A DNA stretch of 64,000 nt, taken from Littorina saxatilis. Lineage: Eukaryota > Mollusca > Gastropoda > Littorinimorpha > Littorinidae. Positions 43,558-56,000 of this stretch are shown here, piece by piece. A program made the position numbers and the translations under genes. Position 1 is the first letter of the stretch. Each line of letters opens with the position of its first letter. The notes under the pieces were generated by a model that ran no database searches, was not told the origin of the DNA, and saw nothing but the letters and a program-made list of their open reading frames with translations. Location: assembly GCF_037325665.1 (NCBI RefSeq), contig NC_090261.1, positions 60,720,992 through 60,784,991 of the forward strand. The letters are read 5' to 3'.

Positions 43558-44972
43558 CTAAGTCGCAGCACATTTAACACAAAATTGTGATAGGAAAATG
43601 TCATTGTTAATTTTGCATGTATACAGCTGTATTGTTAAAACGGACTGACCACTGGTCTTCAGCTATAAAAAAAAAGTTGATCAAAAACTTGGTTTGACTT
43701 GTACAGGCTAAATTTAGCACAGGTGAGAGATCAGACCCCACACTATGACAAACCTTCTTCCACAGGCACTCAGCTTAATTGCAAAATTAAACATGTTGAT
43801 TGCTGAAGAGTTCAACCATCATCATCATTCTGGCCTACTCATTATCTCAAGCAATGGAAATAAGAACAAAACACCAATACAAAATGTCCAAGAAATACAG
43901 TACAAATTTAAAATTGCTGCCTCTTAACCAGTAAAAATAAATGTGTACAACATCGGCATGTGGTAATGCTAAACTTACAGCAAGCAAAATTTGTGAGGGA
44001 TTGTACAGTCCCCGGCGAAAGAAACGCAACTCATTCGCGCCCGCTGTTGCGAGTGATTTTTCGTCATTTTCAAATTGTCGTAAAATATGAACCAGATAAG
44101 ATAAATCAAAAAGAAAAACAGATTCGTAGAGGATAATTTACTGGCGGTACGACAAGTGCATAGTATTTAATCGTTTTTATCGTTTACTTGTTCATAAATT
44201 GTGTTAAACAGGGTAAGGGTCGAGCGAATCGTGATTGCAGGCAAACGTGTCTCTTCTAAAAAATCGTAAAAATGCCAAAAAAATTACAAAAAAAATAACA
44301 GTTTGGAGGAAATTAATTTCTCAACAGCACCATTTAATTAGAATTATTCGCTAAAGCGTTTAAGACTAAAATAAATGAGCAAAGATCACTTTGACAGTGT
44401 TAAAAAGCGTTGTTTGGCAAAAGCTTATTCGCACGGAATCGACGTGATGATTTCTTTAACAAGAAGAGCAAACGCTCGATCGAGTCACTTTCGCAGTTCT
44501 GAATATTATATGAGGCATCAGATGGACAGGAAGAAATTGCTATTCACAACACAATGAGTCACGTTCACATAAAATTTGAGCCCGGTCACTTTTATAGTTT
44601 CCGAGAAAAGCCCAACGTTAAGTTGTGTGTTGCCGAACAGAAAAGGCTAGTTATCTCCCTTGTTTTTCTGATAACGTTCGTAAAAGGCTACAGATGTAAA
44701 TACTTTGATGTAAAGAATAATCCTACAAAGTTTCAATCACATCCGATGAACTTTGTCAAAGATATAAAATGTCTAATTTTTCCTTTGACGCTGACCTGTG
44801 ACCTTGAAAAAGATCAAAGGTCAACGAAACCATCGTTAAAGTGTAGAGGTCATTGGAGGTCACGACTAAACAAAATATGAGCCCGATCGCTTTGATAGTT
44901 TCCGAGAAAAGTCCAACGTTAAGGTGGTGTCTACGGACGGCCGGCCGGACGGCCGGCCGGACAGACTAACAC

Positions 44973-46590
44973 CAGACCTGTTTACCCCCCAAAATGAAAA
45001 TCAGGAATGCAGCTGGTACTTTTCCGTAATTTGAGGCATCTTTGAGTAATCTTTTTTATCAACCATAAACCAGCTCGAAAACGATTAAACGACACGTTTA
45101 TTTGCGCGCTACCATGCAAAACAAGTACAAAATTGATAACCATGTTTAACAGTATTGTACTACACACACAGAAGCTCGATGACACACTACGACACCTGAT
45201 ATATAATATGCAAGTTAACTAAGACAAGTTTACTTTATCTAAAAAAAAAAGCAACACCACAGTATTCAGGGGCGGAGCAAGAGAGCTAGGGGGGGGGGGG
45301 GGGTAAAACCTGCGGACCAGGGGTTGGGGGGGGGGGGTCTGGCTGAAGAATTTTAGCTATTTTATTAACAATTTGTAGCTTATCCTTGATTTTAAACATG
45401 ATAAATTGGTGTCAGCAGCCACTCATTATTTCTTTTAAAGTTAGTATTAAATAATGGCAATTTATCTTTATTGATATCTGCTCCAGACAACAACAACAAT
45501 TTCACAGACAGAAAATGTCTTTAGCTTTTTTCCCACAGATTGAATTTTTGTTGTTGTTTTTTTTTGCTTTTTTGACAGCAAGGGGGGGGGGGGGGGGGGG
45601 GTCCGGAACCCCTGTAACATCCTCCCACCCCTCCGCCCTTGGACTAATTACAGTCACTTGAAGATGCATGTGAACAAAACCACCTTACATTCTGTCACAT
45701 CAGACATCCTGCATTAAAACCAGTCATAATAACTCTCTCCAGAAGCTACCTTTAATTTTAGAGGACCGATTCGTTTATTTCATTTAAACATTTTGTTGTA
45801 AGTTTTTCGATTCAAAGAACTGTGATCTTTGCTATATTGGAGAAATATTAATGGAGATCAGTTTTAGACTCAGAAAGACTTGAATTTCGGCAACAGCCAA
45901 GTAACTGATGAGCGCGACCATACTCGACCTACATCTATGTCTCTGGCGCGACTGACCGTAGTGAGAGATCGGTTCGCAGGTCTAAGAGATTCTGTGGAAG
46001 TAGAGACCTCGGTCAAATAAACTCGATGCGAAGCAGGCTCATGTTTTGCCAAACATAATTTCGTGTTTTTGTTTGTTTCCATGTTCATTTGTGTACTGCA
46101 TTTTGTTAAAACTAATGCTGCGTCTAACCTCGGGACACGTGCCGCGACGTGACTCGTAACTGACTAGCTTTGTTGTTGCACTGATCTCAAGTTGATCACC
46201 AAAATGAATGTGGTTCGCTCTTCTTAAACTTCACCAGACACCGCCACTTGACTTAATAGTTTTGCCGATATTTCTGTACAACTTTCGCTTTTTTGGTTGG
46301 CATTTCGTCCCCACAGAGATCGGCCCTATATTACCTTTCGGACCAATGTCGATCTCAAATCCGCGGAATCCGACAAATACCTTGCTGTGCACATGCGCAG
46401 AAAAGGCTGTTTCGGTCAGCCTTGAAATCACAGCCCTGGTGACTACCACAATTTCGACTTCGAATTTCCACGCAAGAAAAAGGTTCTCTCGACCGGAATT
46501 TCCGGAATTTTTGGTAGTATTCCGTAATACCGGAATTTAGACCCCAAATCCGTAATAATTCCGGACAATCCGGGAGGGTAAACAGGTCTG
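44973..46590. mobile_element. TIR element with CAGACCTGTTTACC ends
   Basis: Left CAGACCTGTTTACCCCCC, right GGGAGGGTAAACAGGTCTG, target duplication TAACAC on both sides (44967-44972, 46591-46596). It holds a smaller CAGGGGCGG element (about 45267-45642). A 72-codon minus-strand frame at 45870-46088 looks exon-like but lies inside this element. Superfamily not assigned. Confidence 0.8.
45267..45642. mobile_element. TIR element with CAGGGGCGG ends, second copy
   Basis: CAGGGGCGGAGC on the left and CTCCGCCCTTG on the right, with G and T homopolymers inside. Related to 9453-9745. Nested in the 44973-46590 element. Confidence 0.6.
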
Positions 46591-48014
46591 TAACACTGAC
46601 CGATTACATAGTCACTTTTTCTCAAGTGACTCAAAAAACAGGTGTTATTTGTGGCCATGTGTCCGATCTACACGATCAAACTATAACTAGGAAAAAAAAA
46701 AGCGTTTTTAAAATTTTTTTTTTTTTTTACATCTAGTGATAGTGATCCGTATGAAAATACTATGAAGCCAAACGCATACGTCCCCCCTCCCTCAACACAT
46801 ATTTACACACACATGCACACACACGCATATGCATACACACACACAGACACGCACATCCATACATACAGATAAAAGAAAAGACAGATAAACGAACAAAGTC
46901 ACGATGTGCAGGAGCGCTACGCAGTGCTAAAATGGACGCCAACTGTCACTTTGATGATCGCTGTCCCAAACAGTTCGTCTGTCGCTATTTCTCCAAAGTT
47001 ATATTTCTCACATTTAAAACAACGGACACAGACACCAAGACACATAGGCACACACATGTAGGCACACACATGTAGACACACACATGTAGGCACACACACA
47101 CACACACATATATACAAACACACACGCACGCACGCGCAAACAAACACACATTTGTGTTGGTATTTCTGTGTGAATCAGTATGTTTGTGTTTACGTTTAAA
47201 AAAAAAAAGTCATCTGCGTGTGCGTTCGCGTTTGTGTACGAGCGCGTGCGCGTAAGTGAGTGTGAGTGTGTGTGCCTACGTGTGTGTGCCTTTGTGTGTG
47301 TGAGTTGTGGTTGTGCCTTCAGGCGGGTGGGCCGGCGTGTGCATGTGTCCGTGCGTCTGTCCGTTTGAGCGTGCGTGCATGAGTGTTTGTGTGTGCGTGT
47401 CTTTGTCCCTTGTGAGAAATATAACTTTGGAGAAATAGTGACAGACATAGTGTTTGGGACAGCGATCATCAAAGTGACAGTTGGCGTCCATTTTAGCACT
47501 GCGTAGCGCTCCTGCACATCGCAACTTTGTTCGTTTATCTGTCTTCTTTTATCTGTATGTATGGATGTGCGTGTCTGTGTGTGTGTATGCATATGCGTGT
47601 GTGTATTTGTGTGCATGTGGGATCTTTGCTCATTTATTTTAGTCTTAAACGTTTTGCCTTTGGCGAATAATTCTAATTAAATGGTGCTGTTGAGAAATTA
47701 ATTTCCTCCAAAAATGTTATTTTTTTGTAATTGTTTTTGCATTTTTACGATTTTCTCAGCATGTTGAAGAGACACGTTTGCCTGCAATCATGATTCGCTC
47801 GACCCCTACCCTGTTTAACACAATTTATGAACAAGTAAACGATAAAAACGATTAAATACTATGCACTTGTTGTACCGCCAGTAAATTTTCCTCTACGAAT
47901 CTGTTTTTCTTTTTGATTTATCTTATCTGGTTCATATTTTACAACAATTTGAAAATGACGAAAAATCACTCGCAACAGCGGGAATGAGTTGCGTTTCTTT
48001 CGCCGGGGACTGTA

Positions 48015-48431
48015 CATCATTCAATAAGTATTTCTCATTTGTAAATTTCAGCATCTTAGGTATTTGTGTATGTACAATATAAATAATCCATTCCAGTATA
48101 CTCAGATATGGTGATTCAATGTGAATTTAGAGTCACAAAATCAAATCAAGTTCAACAAGCAAAATCATGCGCACAAAAACTGCAAGATAGCGTGCAAAAT
48201 AGGGATATCAGTAAAGTGATAGAAGGTACAGGCCTGCAACCAGCCCACAATTTGGTTTGTGCAGTGATTTGGTTCAGTGCTTATGTCAATGCAAGGGAGC
48301 TAGCGGCATTAACATTCCATAATCCTCAGAAAAAGCTGGGAAACCCTGTTTTCTTCTTCTTTTTAAATTTTTTATTTTTATTTTTTTAAACCTAATGACC
48401 TGTTAGAGAGACAAATCTCATAATTCATTAG
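48015..48431. other. Short intergenic stretch
   Basis: No gene or repeat recognised apart from a T-rich run near 48350-48390. Confidence 0.5.
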
Positions 48432-48472
48432 TACAGTGGAACCCCCCCTTTTAAGACTTCCTCCTTTTTAAG

Positions 48473-49017
48473 GCCTGGGTAGCTCAGATGGTAGAGCACT
48501 GGACTTGTGATCGAAAGGTCGCTGGTTCGAATCCGGGCCAAGACGGACATGGGTCAACTTACCGTACTTTCCGGGTCATAAGGCGTGACTTTTTTCCTCG
48601 AGTTCGACCCCTGCGTCATGTATAATGAAGTGACCCCGGTGCAGGAAGTGTTTCCTCTCTCAGATATGACAGGGGAACCACCTCTCATGGCAAAAACTGG
48701 GTCATTTTGGTGCGCCCTATCGGCCCCCTGCGTCCAATGGGTGACTGGATTACAATTTTTTTTAAAAAGAAGGGGGTGCGTCTTGTATAACGAAGCGCCT
48801 TGTCACCGGGAAAGTACGGTAATGTGCAGACCCAGAGATGATATCCATGTCCCACCCCTGTGTCACCACAGTGGCACGTAAAAGACATCGGTCATTCTGC
48901 CATAAGTGCAGATGGCTGATACCACCTTAAAACGCATACACTTGTTGTGCATCTCATCTAAATCTAGGTAAAACCCGGGAACATGCCTCTAATGACTTTG
49001 CCGTGAGGGCGTAAAAC
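48473..49017 (+). mobile_element. tRNA-derived SINE with intact Pol III boxes
   Basis: Head GGGTAGCTCAGATGG (A box) and GGTTCGAATCC (B box), then body with GTGCAGACCCAGAGATG, GGCACGTAAAAGACATCGGT and GACTTTGCCGTGAGGGCG. The head looks like a tRNA, but the acceptor stem does not pair, so it is not a tRNA gene. Split at 48560-48821 by another element. Confidence 0.8.
48560..48821. mobile_element. TA-flanked MITE inside the SINE
   Basis: TACCGTACTTTCCGGGTCAT on the left and the inverse, CACCGGGAAAGTACGGTA, on the right, with ATAAGGCG-like inner repeats. About 260 bp, non-coding. Confidence 0.85.
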
Positions 49018-49065
49018 TTGAATTTCTCTCTAGACCGTAGAGGTCTTTAAACGCGGGTTCCACTG

Positions 49066-50092
49066 TTCTGTAGACCTGCCTTCAGTGCACTTTTCCAGTG
49101 GAGACCACTTTCTCAACCTGACTTCACGCTGACAGACTACTTCCAGTTGTTTTCCTGGTACTCTCAAAGTACAATGGTTACTAACCATGACCTTCACTCA
49201 AACTTCCTGGTGCCCTATTTCTTCACACCAAGATCCTTTCTTTTCATTTCCTGACAGGCATCAAATACCACCAACATTCTTTTCTGATATGATGAGGGCG
49301 CTAGAGTTTCCTGTGTTGCAAATTTATATCAGTCACAGTGTCACCACTGCAATGATGACATTTTGGCCTGCAATTTTTTCTTGCAGGCTAAGCCAACACA
49401 CTGTATGGATACCAAAACGTAATTTTCTCTTCACGTCAATGCCAATCGTGTACTGTACGAGCAAAGTTGTTGTGCTTTAAAATTTAACAGTCACTGTGAC
49501 AAAATTACTTTGGCAATGCACATCTTAGAAAATGTCATATTTTCGCTCTTCATCTACTACAAAAGCATAAAGATGCTAGACTTTGACTATGAATCTAGAG
49601 TGGGGCTACAGACAAAACCAGAGTCAAGACCAATACAGGCAACATGAACATCAAAAGGCACTGATGGAGGTCAACACAGAAGTACACTGACAGCAAAGGG
49701 AACACATCACTCTGTCAAAGACCCTTAACTCTCTGCTGCCAGAACTGCAAACAATCACTTGATAAATTCCCCACAACTGTGTTGTTGTTGAATTCCTGTA
49801 GCACTAATGGTACACATTGTGTAATGAAACACTACAGTATTTTCAGATAACTGCCACCTCCAAAGGACACCGGTTGTCACACCAGATCCCAACACAGTTG
49901 TGACGTACAGAGAATACTTGTGGGTGTTTTGTGGACATAATGTTAAGACTACACCAGGTGAGCAGCGTGAAGACACAGAACTGCTGAATGCAGCCGCCTT
50001 GAGTCCTGTGTCCAGCAGGGTGCAACTGGACCTTAGACTGTGATAGATGGTTCTCCACACAACTGTGCGTGGGCCAGAGTCTCCCCGCGCTG
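49066..50092. other. Stretch downstream of SRF, probably partly its 3' UTR
   Basis: No repeat family or exon-like frame recognised on either strand. It directly follows the SRF stop codon in the minus direction, so part of it is likely 3' UTR. No convincing polyadenylation signal could be chosen. Confidence 0.4.
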
Positions 50093-53000
50093 CTATCCTT
50101 TCCGAGGCTTTTTGGAGGGCGAGGAGTGAATATGCATCTCCGACATTGTATCGCCACCTGAAGCCGCCGACAACTGCAGCACCTGTTCAAAAGGAGAATA
50201 AAATAATGACATTGTTACAACTGTTAAATACAGTGGAACCCCCTTTTAAGACCCCCCCCCTCCCCAATTTAAGACTCTCCCCCTTTTTTGACCTTACTTT
50301 TTTTAAGATTTTTGGTTCATAACTTCTGTAAACTTAACTCCATTTTAAGACTCCCTCCTTTTAAAGACTTGACTTTCTCAGGTTTATGGAGCAGCCATAT
50401 GCCGCTTTCAAGGGAAGCATGCAGGGTATTTTCATGTTTCTATAACCCACCAAACTCTTAAAAGGATTACAGGATCTTCAGGCATGGGAATTCCAAAATA
50501 AGAAAAACACTGAAAATAGGCCGAGGTCCAGGGGCTGCCTGGGCCCCGGCGGGGTACAGGGGTGGAGGCACCAGGCGGGCGAAGCCCCCCCGGAAGGAAA
50601 ACGAATTTTAGCATTTTAGACCAATATTTTGATAGTTCTCGTGTAAGCAAATAATGGATAGAGAGACAATAGTATACATATAATTTAATTTACCTTTTAT
50701 TTTGCCGCAGACAATTTTTTATTTTCGCAGACTATTTTTTATTTTCGCTGAAATCCACGATTTGGCGGACAATTTCCATGCCTGATCTTTCCTGTGTGCA
50801 CTTGGTGCTGTGCTGGCGTGTACACACGAAGGGGGATAAGGCACTAGCCTGTTTGCACATGTTATACAACAACCAAACTGGTGCACAATTGCTGCTACAA
50901 AAGAGAAACCATAGCCTGAAAAGTTTGTGGCCATGTAGATTCATAAATATGGACATGTGATGATGACTGCGGTAAAAATGACAGCTCAATGTTCAGACTA
51001 CTCTGACCAAGCAAATATTTCTCTTTACCTAGGGGTTAAACTGTGGCTCCCAAAACTATTCATTTGAAAAAATAAAGCATGAATGATCGCTACAATACGT
51101 TACATTACAGAATTTGTCTTAGGCCTAAAAAAAAAAATAGGTGTGGTTACGGTAACCCGACCTACTCTATTTTTAGGGGCCGACCCTATAACTTCTTTTT
51201 ACATTATTTTGTCAAAACAAAAAAAAAACAAAAAAAACCCACCTGAGTGCAGAAAACGCAATGAAAGCGAAAGCGCTCAAGTCGCACACTTATTTCCCTG
51301 TCAAGTAGGTTTAATTTGTACACATTAGAAAAATAAGTTTAAAAAAAAAAAGTGATTACCTTCCTACCCTATTTTTTTTGGCTATGTTACCGTAACCACA
51401 CCTATTTTTTTTTTGTGGCCTTACTGGGTGAATTACCTGCTGTGCGTTGGCGAGCGAGACAGGAACAGGTATTGTAATGATTTGCTGGCCTCCCCCAACT
51501 GAAAACAGTATCAAAGTGTCATATTTTTCATAACAAATAAAAATGCAATCAAAAACATTCACAAACTGCCAAAACAAATCTCCAAACAATACCTGTAAAT
51601 AGAAGTATTTCCTTATCAAATACCAGTGGTGTCTCACCATTATGTCAAAATGAGGTAATGTCAAAATTACCAGTTTTTCAAGCATCTGTATTTTGATTTT
51701 TCACCCTTTCGTAAGTGGAAAAAGAATTGAGTTTTAGTCAACAGAAAAAAAACCTTCATAGATGCTGCTGACTCTCTCCAGAAAGTGCTGCTTGAAAATA
51801 TTCATTTATTTAACACAAAGGAGAAAATAAAAAACAAAAGTTATAAGAAAATAAAAATAAGAAATGGTGTTCAGACTCGCTCCTTGATTAAATTGTGGTG
51901 GATTTGTGTGTAAAATGTGCGTTGCGAATGTCGAGTTTGGGTCAACTAATACTTTATAAAGCCTTGATGTCACTGTTTATAGGTGAAGAGAAAGGAGGCA
52001 AGTGTGTGGGCAAGTCTGTATACATGACTGTTTTGCCTGAATTTCTGATTTCAGATGATAAAATATAATTGTTATTCAAGCTGTGTTTAGAATGTAACAG
52101 ATTCTGTGATTGGTCAGATTATCCTTGTTAATCTCTATTGAACACCGGAAATCTGTTGTCATGGTCGATTTGACACCCATCCAAAGCCTAATTGAAGCCC
52201 TCTGTCGCTTCGCTCCATCGCTTGCAATCGACCATGAAAACCTTTAAGTTTAAAATGGAAGCCCATCAATGTATAATTGTAATGTATGGTGTTGTAGGCT
52301 GTGTTGTTCCTTGTACTGTTTTTGTGGTGTCAAAACTCACCATTGTCAGACTGAGGGATGGAGATGGCAGTGGCTGGCTGTTGAAAGTTAAATATGGTTC
52401 CCTCAGGCCGTAACGTGGCGCTGGGTGTGGGAGCAGCGTACACCACGCCCTGCGGTGTTTGGTACATGATAATCTGACTGGGGGTCACCGAGCCTGAGCC
52501 TGAAAGATAAACCACACAAGGGCTATTATGTCTAGCTAACCTCAGTCCTATGAAATCTTTCAAAACAGATTAACTATGCTGGCTGTAAACTACACAAGGG
52601 CTATAATGTCTACCGTAGTAACCTCAGTCCTATGAAATCTTTCAAAACAGATTAAATTTGCTGGCTGTAAACGACACAAGGGGTATTATGTCCAGTTTAT
52701 CACTCTGTACTGAAATCTTTGAAAAAAGGTCAAATACACTAGCTGTAAACCACACATCAAGTATCACAGATTGTTCACACACACACACACACACACACAC
52801 AGAAAAAAAGTCAAATACGCTGGCTGAAAACAACACATGCAGTAATGTGTCTAGTTTATCTCCCTTTCCCAAACAAGAGTCAAAATCGCTGGCTGAAGGG
52901 CTTCAGGACAGCTAACATGTTTATTTATAATATTTCTTACTTGATAAGAAGCTAAATGAGGGAGTTGCAGCTGCATTTGTAGATTCTGAAGTTGTGGTCT

Positions 53001-56000
53001 GATTGGGATCTGGAAAAAAAGACATTAGAAGTCAGTACAACCATACGACACTAACAAACACAAAACTGCATAAATAAATCAATAGACAAACACATACTTT
53101 CAAAAAGCACAGGTTCCCAGTTGTGCATGAATAACTCATTATTGTCAACACAATTCATGAAGATCTATTTAAATTGTCAAATCACAGCTGCAGCTAAAGC
53201 TGACAAATACAGAATACAGTACAGCGCTGAGAGTCCACGAATTGGGGCACTAGCCTTTGGCTAGTACTTCTCATAATTTACTAGCCAGAGAGCAAATGTT
53301 TGTATTTTTACTCGCCAAACCAACCATTTGTTTCAGCAACTTTACTCGCATTTGGCGAGTATATTTACATTTTTACTCGCCATTTACATATTTCTACTCG
53401 CCATGGCGGTTCACAGAAGTGCATGAAACAATGTTTCAAAGGAATTCAAAAGCAACCACATACTTGCTGATTAAATATATTCTACATTTAAGGACAAATT
53501 AAGTTCTAGAAAAGAAGAGTAACATATTGTCTATGAAACACACACACGGACAACATCAATTGATTCTTCCCCCTGCTGCACACTCAGCACAAATGAGAAT
53601 GGGTTAACATCTGCGCCAACACAGAATTGTTTCACAAATCAACCTTTAAACCCACAAGGGTTTAGACAGACACCAGCAAATACAACAAATACATTAATCC
53701 ATTAATCCATGCATCAAGGCTGTCTACTTACTTGTGGCATTTGTGAATATTTGTCCTGCTCTGTAGATTGTCTGTGGTTGTGTGTTTGACCCGCTCACAC
53801 CTAAATGGCCCGCTGGTATTGCTACAGATTGCCCTGAACCTGCCACCACACACATTTATTTCTCATGAGTGAAGTCAGATGCCACAGAAATTCACAGCAA
53901 AATCAACGATAAAACGACACATCAATTTCATTAACGTTTAATTAAGTGATGCTATTCATCACAATCAAAAAACAAGAAAGGTAAATTGTTGGAACGTTTG
54001 TTATTGACAAAACAATATGTTAGTCACAGATAAATTTATTGCTATTCATCACAGCTAACAACAGTGTTTAAGCTAAAAAATAAACACATATCATGCCAAC
54101 TACTAAGTTAGATTAAAACATGTAAAGCACAGCATTCCATGAATGAAGATTAAAAAAAACACGAAAGGATCGTTTATGGAATTTTATAATTGAGTTTCGT
54201 AATTTTCATAATTGCATAAATGAGGTTTTTTTTTAAATGAAGACAAAAACATTCCACTACAGAAAACAAAACAAAATATGGTTTGAAGGCAATGTTTGTG
54301 AATGTGAATGACAATAAGCTTTAGATTCTCATCTTGGTTCCTCTTGCATGCAAAAAAATACATATTAAAATTCAATAACAAGGTCTTACCTTCCCCTGCA
54401 AAAAAAGTTTGATTTTATAATGTACGCGTATACGCCATGCAATCTGACCCCACCTCTCCACAACAAATTACAGTGTATTATTTTTTTAACTCACCTGTCT
54501 GCAAGATGAGGCCGGGGAACTGTACTGGAATGCCAGTGACTTTGCTGCTGCTGTCAGAGGTGGTCATAATAGAAGAAGCCTGTGTTGCCATAGCAACAGG
54601 CTGAGATGTGTAAGAGGTGAGCGTGGTTTGAGCACTGCCAGAATGAGCACTCTGGCGAACTGCAGGGCTAACTGATGGAACCTGCGATGCAACAAAAATA
54701 AATGTTAACAGAATATAATAATGCCAATTTCTTTTTTCAAAAACACTCAAAACGTGTACAGTGGATGGCTGGGCAGACAGGCAGGCACGCACACACACAG
54801 CAACAAATCTGTTGTCTGATGCAGTGACTGCTGCTCATCTAGCTACTCCAAACATGTTCACACTTGGAAGACTTCTATTTCTACATGTGGATACACAACA
54901 GATATATACATTTGTATAGCAAAAGGAAGGCAGCTGAAGATATGGGAACACTTCTGCTGTGTTCTAGATTCATGAATGCTTAAAACTATAAACAACGAAT
55001 GCAACTTTCTGACAAAACTAGTAAAAGGGAGTAACTAAAGGGAGTAACTAAAGAACTGAATAACTATAGCAGAAACATAGTGCATTACTTTAAGTCTTAT
55101 GGTTTTAAAATAAAGTAGGCAACAAAGACAACAAGGACGTGACTGCTGTTGGTATACTCACAGAAAGTGAAGTGTGTGTTTCAAGGCCGGACTGTGGAGA
55201 CATTTGGAACCCTGGCCTGCCTCCCATAGTCTCCATCATTAACTGCAAAATCAACACTCATTCTTCACACTCCATGGATACAAGTGAATTTACTTCACTC
55301 TTAGGTGAATTCCAGTCTGTACTAAACAATTTACTTCACTCTTAGGTGAATTCCAGTCTGTACTAAACAATTTACTTCACTCTAAGGTGAATTCCAGTCT
55401 GTACTAAACAATTTACTATTTTTACAGACCCATTCTCTTCAACAAATGCCTCTATTATTCTAGTACTGTAGTAGTGCATGCTAGTACTACTACAGTGCCC
55501 CCAAAATCAACCAACATTGGTTTTCGTCTTACACATCAGGTAATGACTAAATGAGAGAAATGGTTCAGGCTAATAAATCTTTACTGTAAGTTCACCGTAA
55601 CTGTAAGTGTAATAATTCAGCACATGGTCTGTAGTAAAATTAAGTACCAATGAGCTAGGAAAATGAGCTGTTATTGTTAACAAACAATAAAAAGCTAAAA
55701 GATGACAAGCAGATGAAACAAGAAGAGCAAACGCTCGATCGAGTCACTTTCGCAGTTCTGAATATTATATGATGCATCAGATGGACAGGAAGAAATTGCT
55801 ATTCACAACACAATGAGTCACGTTCACATAAAATTTGAGCCCGGTCACTTTTATAGTTTCCGAGAAAAGCCCAACGTTAAGTTGTGTGTTGCCGAACAGA
55901 AAAGGCTAGTTATCTCCCTTGTTTTTCTGATAACGTTCGTAAAAGGCTACAGATGTAAATACTTTGATGTAAAGAATAATCCTACAAAGTTTCAATCACA

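Larger units (their letters stand above)
44457..46636. mobile_element. AGAGCAAACGCTCG repeat, copy 1, itself interrupted
   Basis: Shares AACAAGAAGAGCAAACGCTC, the TGACCTGTGACCTTG block and the GGACGGCCGGCC block with 55718-56432, and ends CTCAAGTGACTC. Interrupted at 44973-46590 by another element. The frame that starts at 44554 recurs in copy 2 and belongs to the repeat. Confidence 0.8.
44004..48014. mobile_element. Large foldback element with about 600-bp inverted arms
   Basis: The ends CAGTCCCCGGCGAAAGAAAC and its inverse are flanked by TA. The right arm (about 47404-48012) pairs with the left arm, which is split in two (about 44006-44388 and 46796-47030) by later insertions of about 2.4 kb. 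The loop is CA/GT-rich. No transposase is recognised. The TA duplication suggests a Tc1/mariner-type or foldback element. Confidence 0.8.
48432..49065. mobile_element. CAGTGGAACC-family element carrying a SINE
   Basis: The left end TACAGTGGAACCCCCCC and the right end GGGTTCCACTG are separated by a SINE (48473 to about 49017). Confidence 0.7.

Noticed and set aside
44554-44880. 108-codon plus-strand frame repeated at 55813-56139
   Set aside because: Its near-identity with the other copy follows from both being the same mobile repeat; no protein family is recognised and the repeat has no other coding sign.
45870-46088. 72-codon minus-strand frame with a good start context and a possible GTAGGT donor
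   Set aside because: It lies inside the CAGACCTG transposable element (44973-46590), and its phase does not fit the candidate exons downstream.
48473-48545. tRNA gene
   Set aside because: A and B boxes are present, but the acceptor stem does not pair and the anticodon arm is poor; a SINE body follows, so it is a SINE head.
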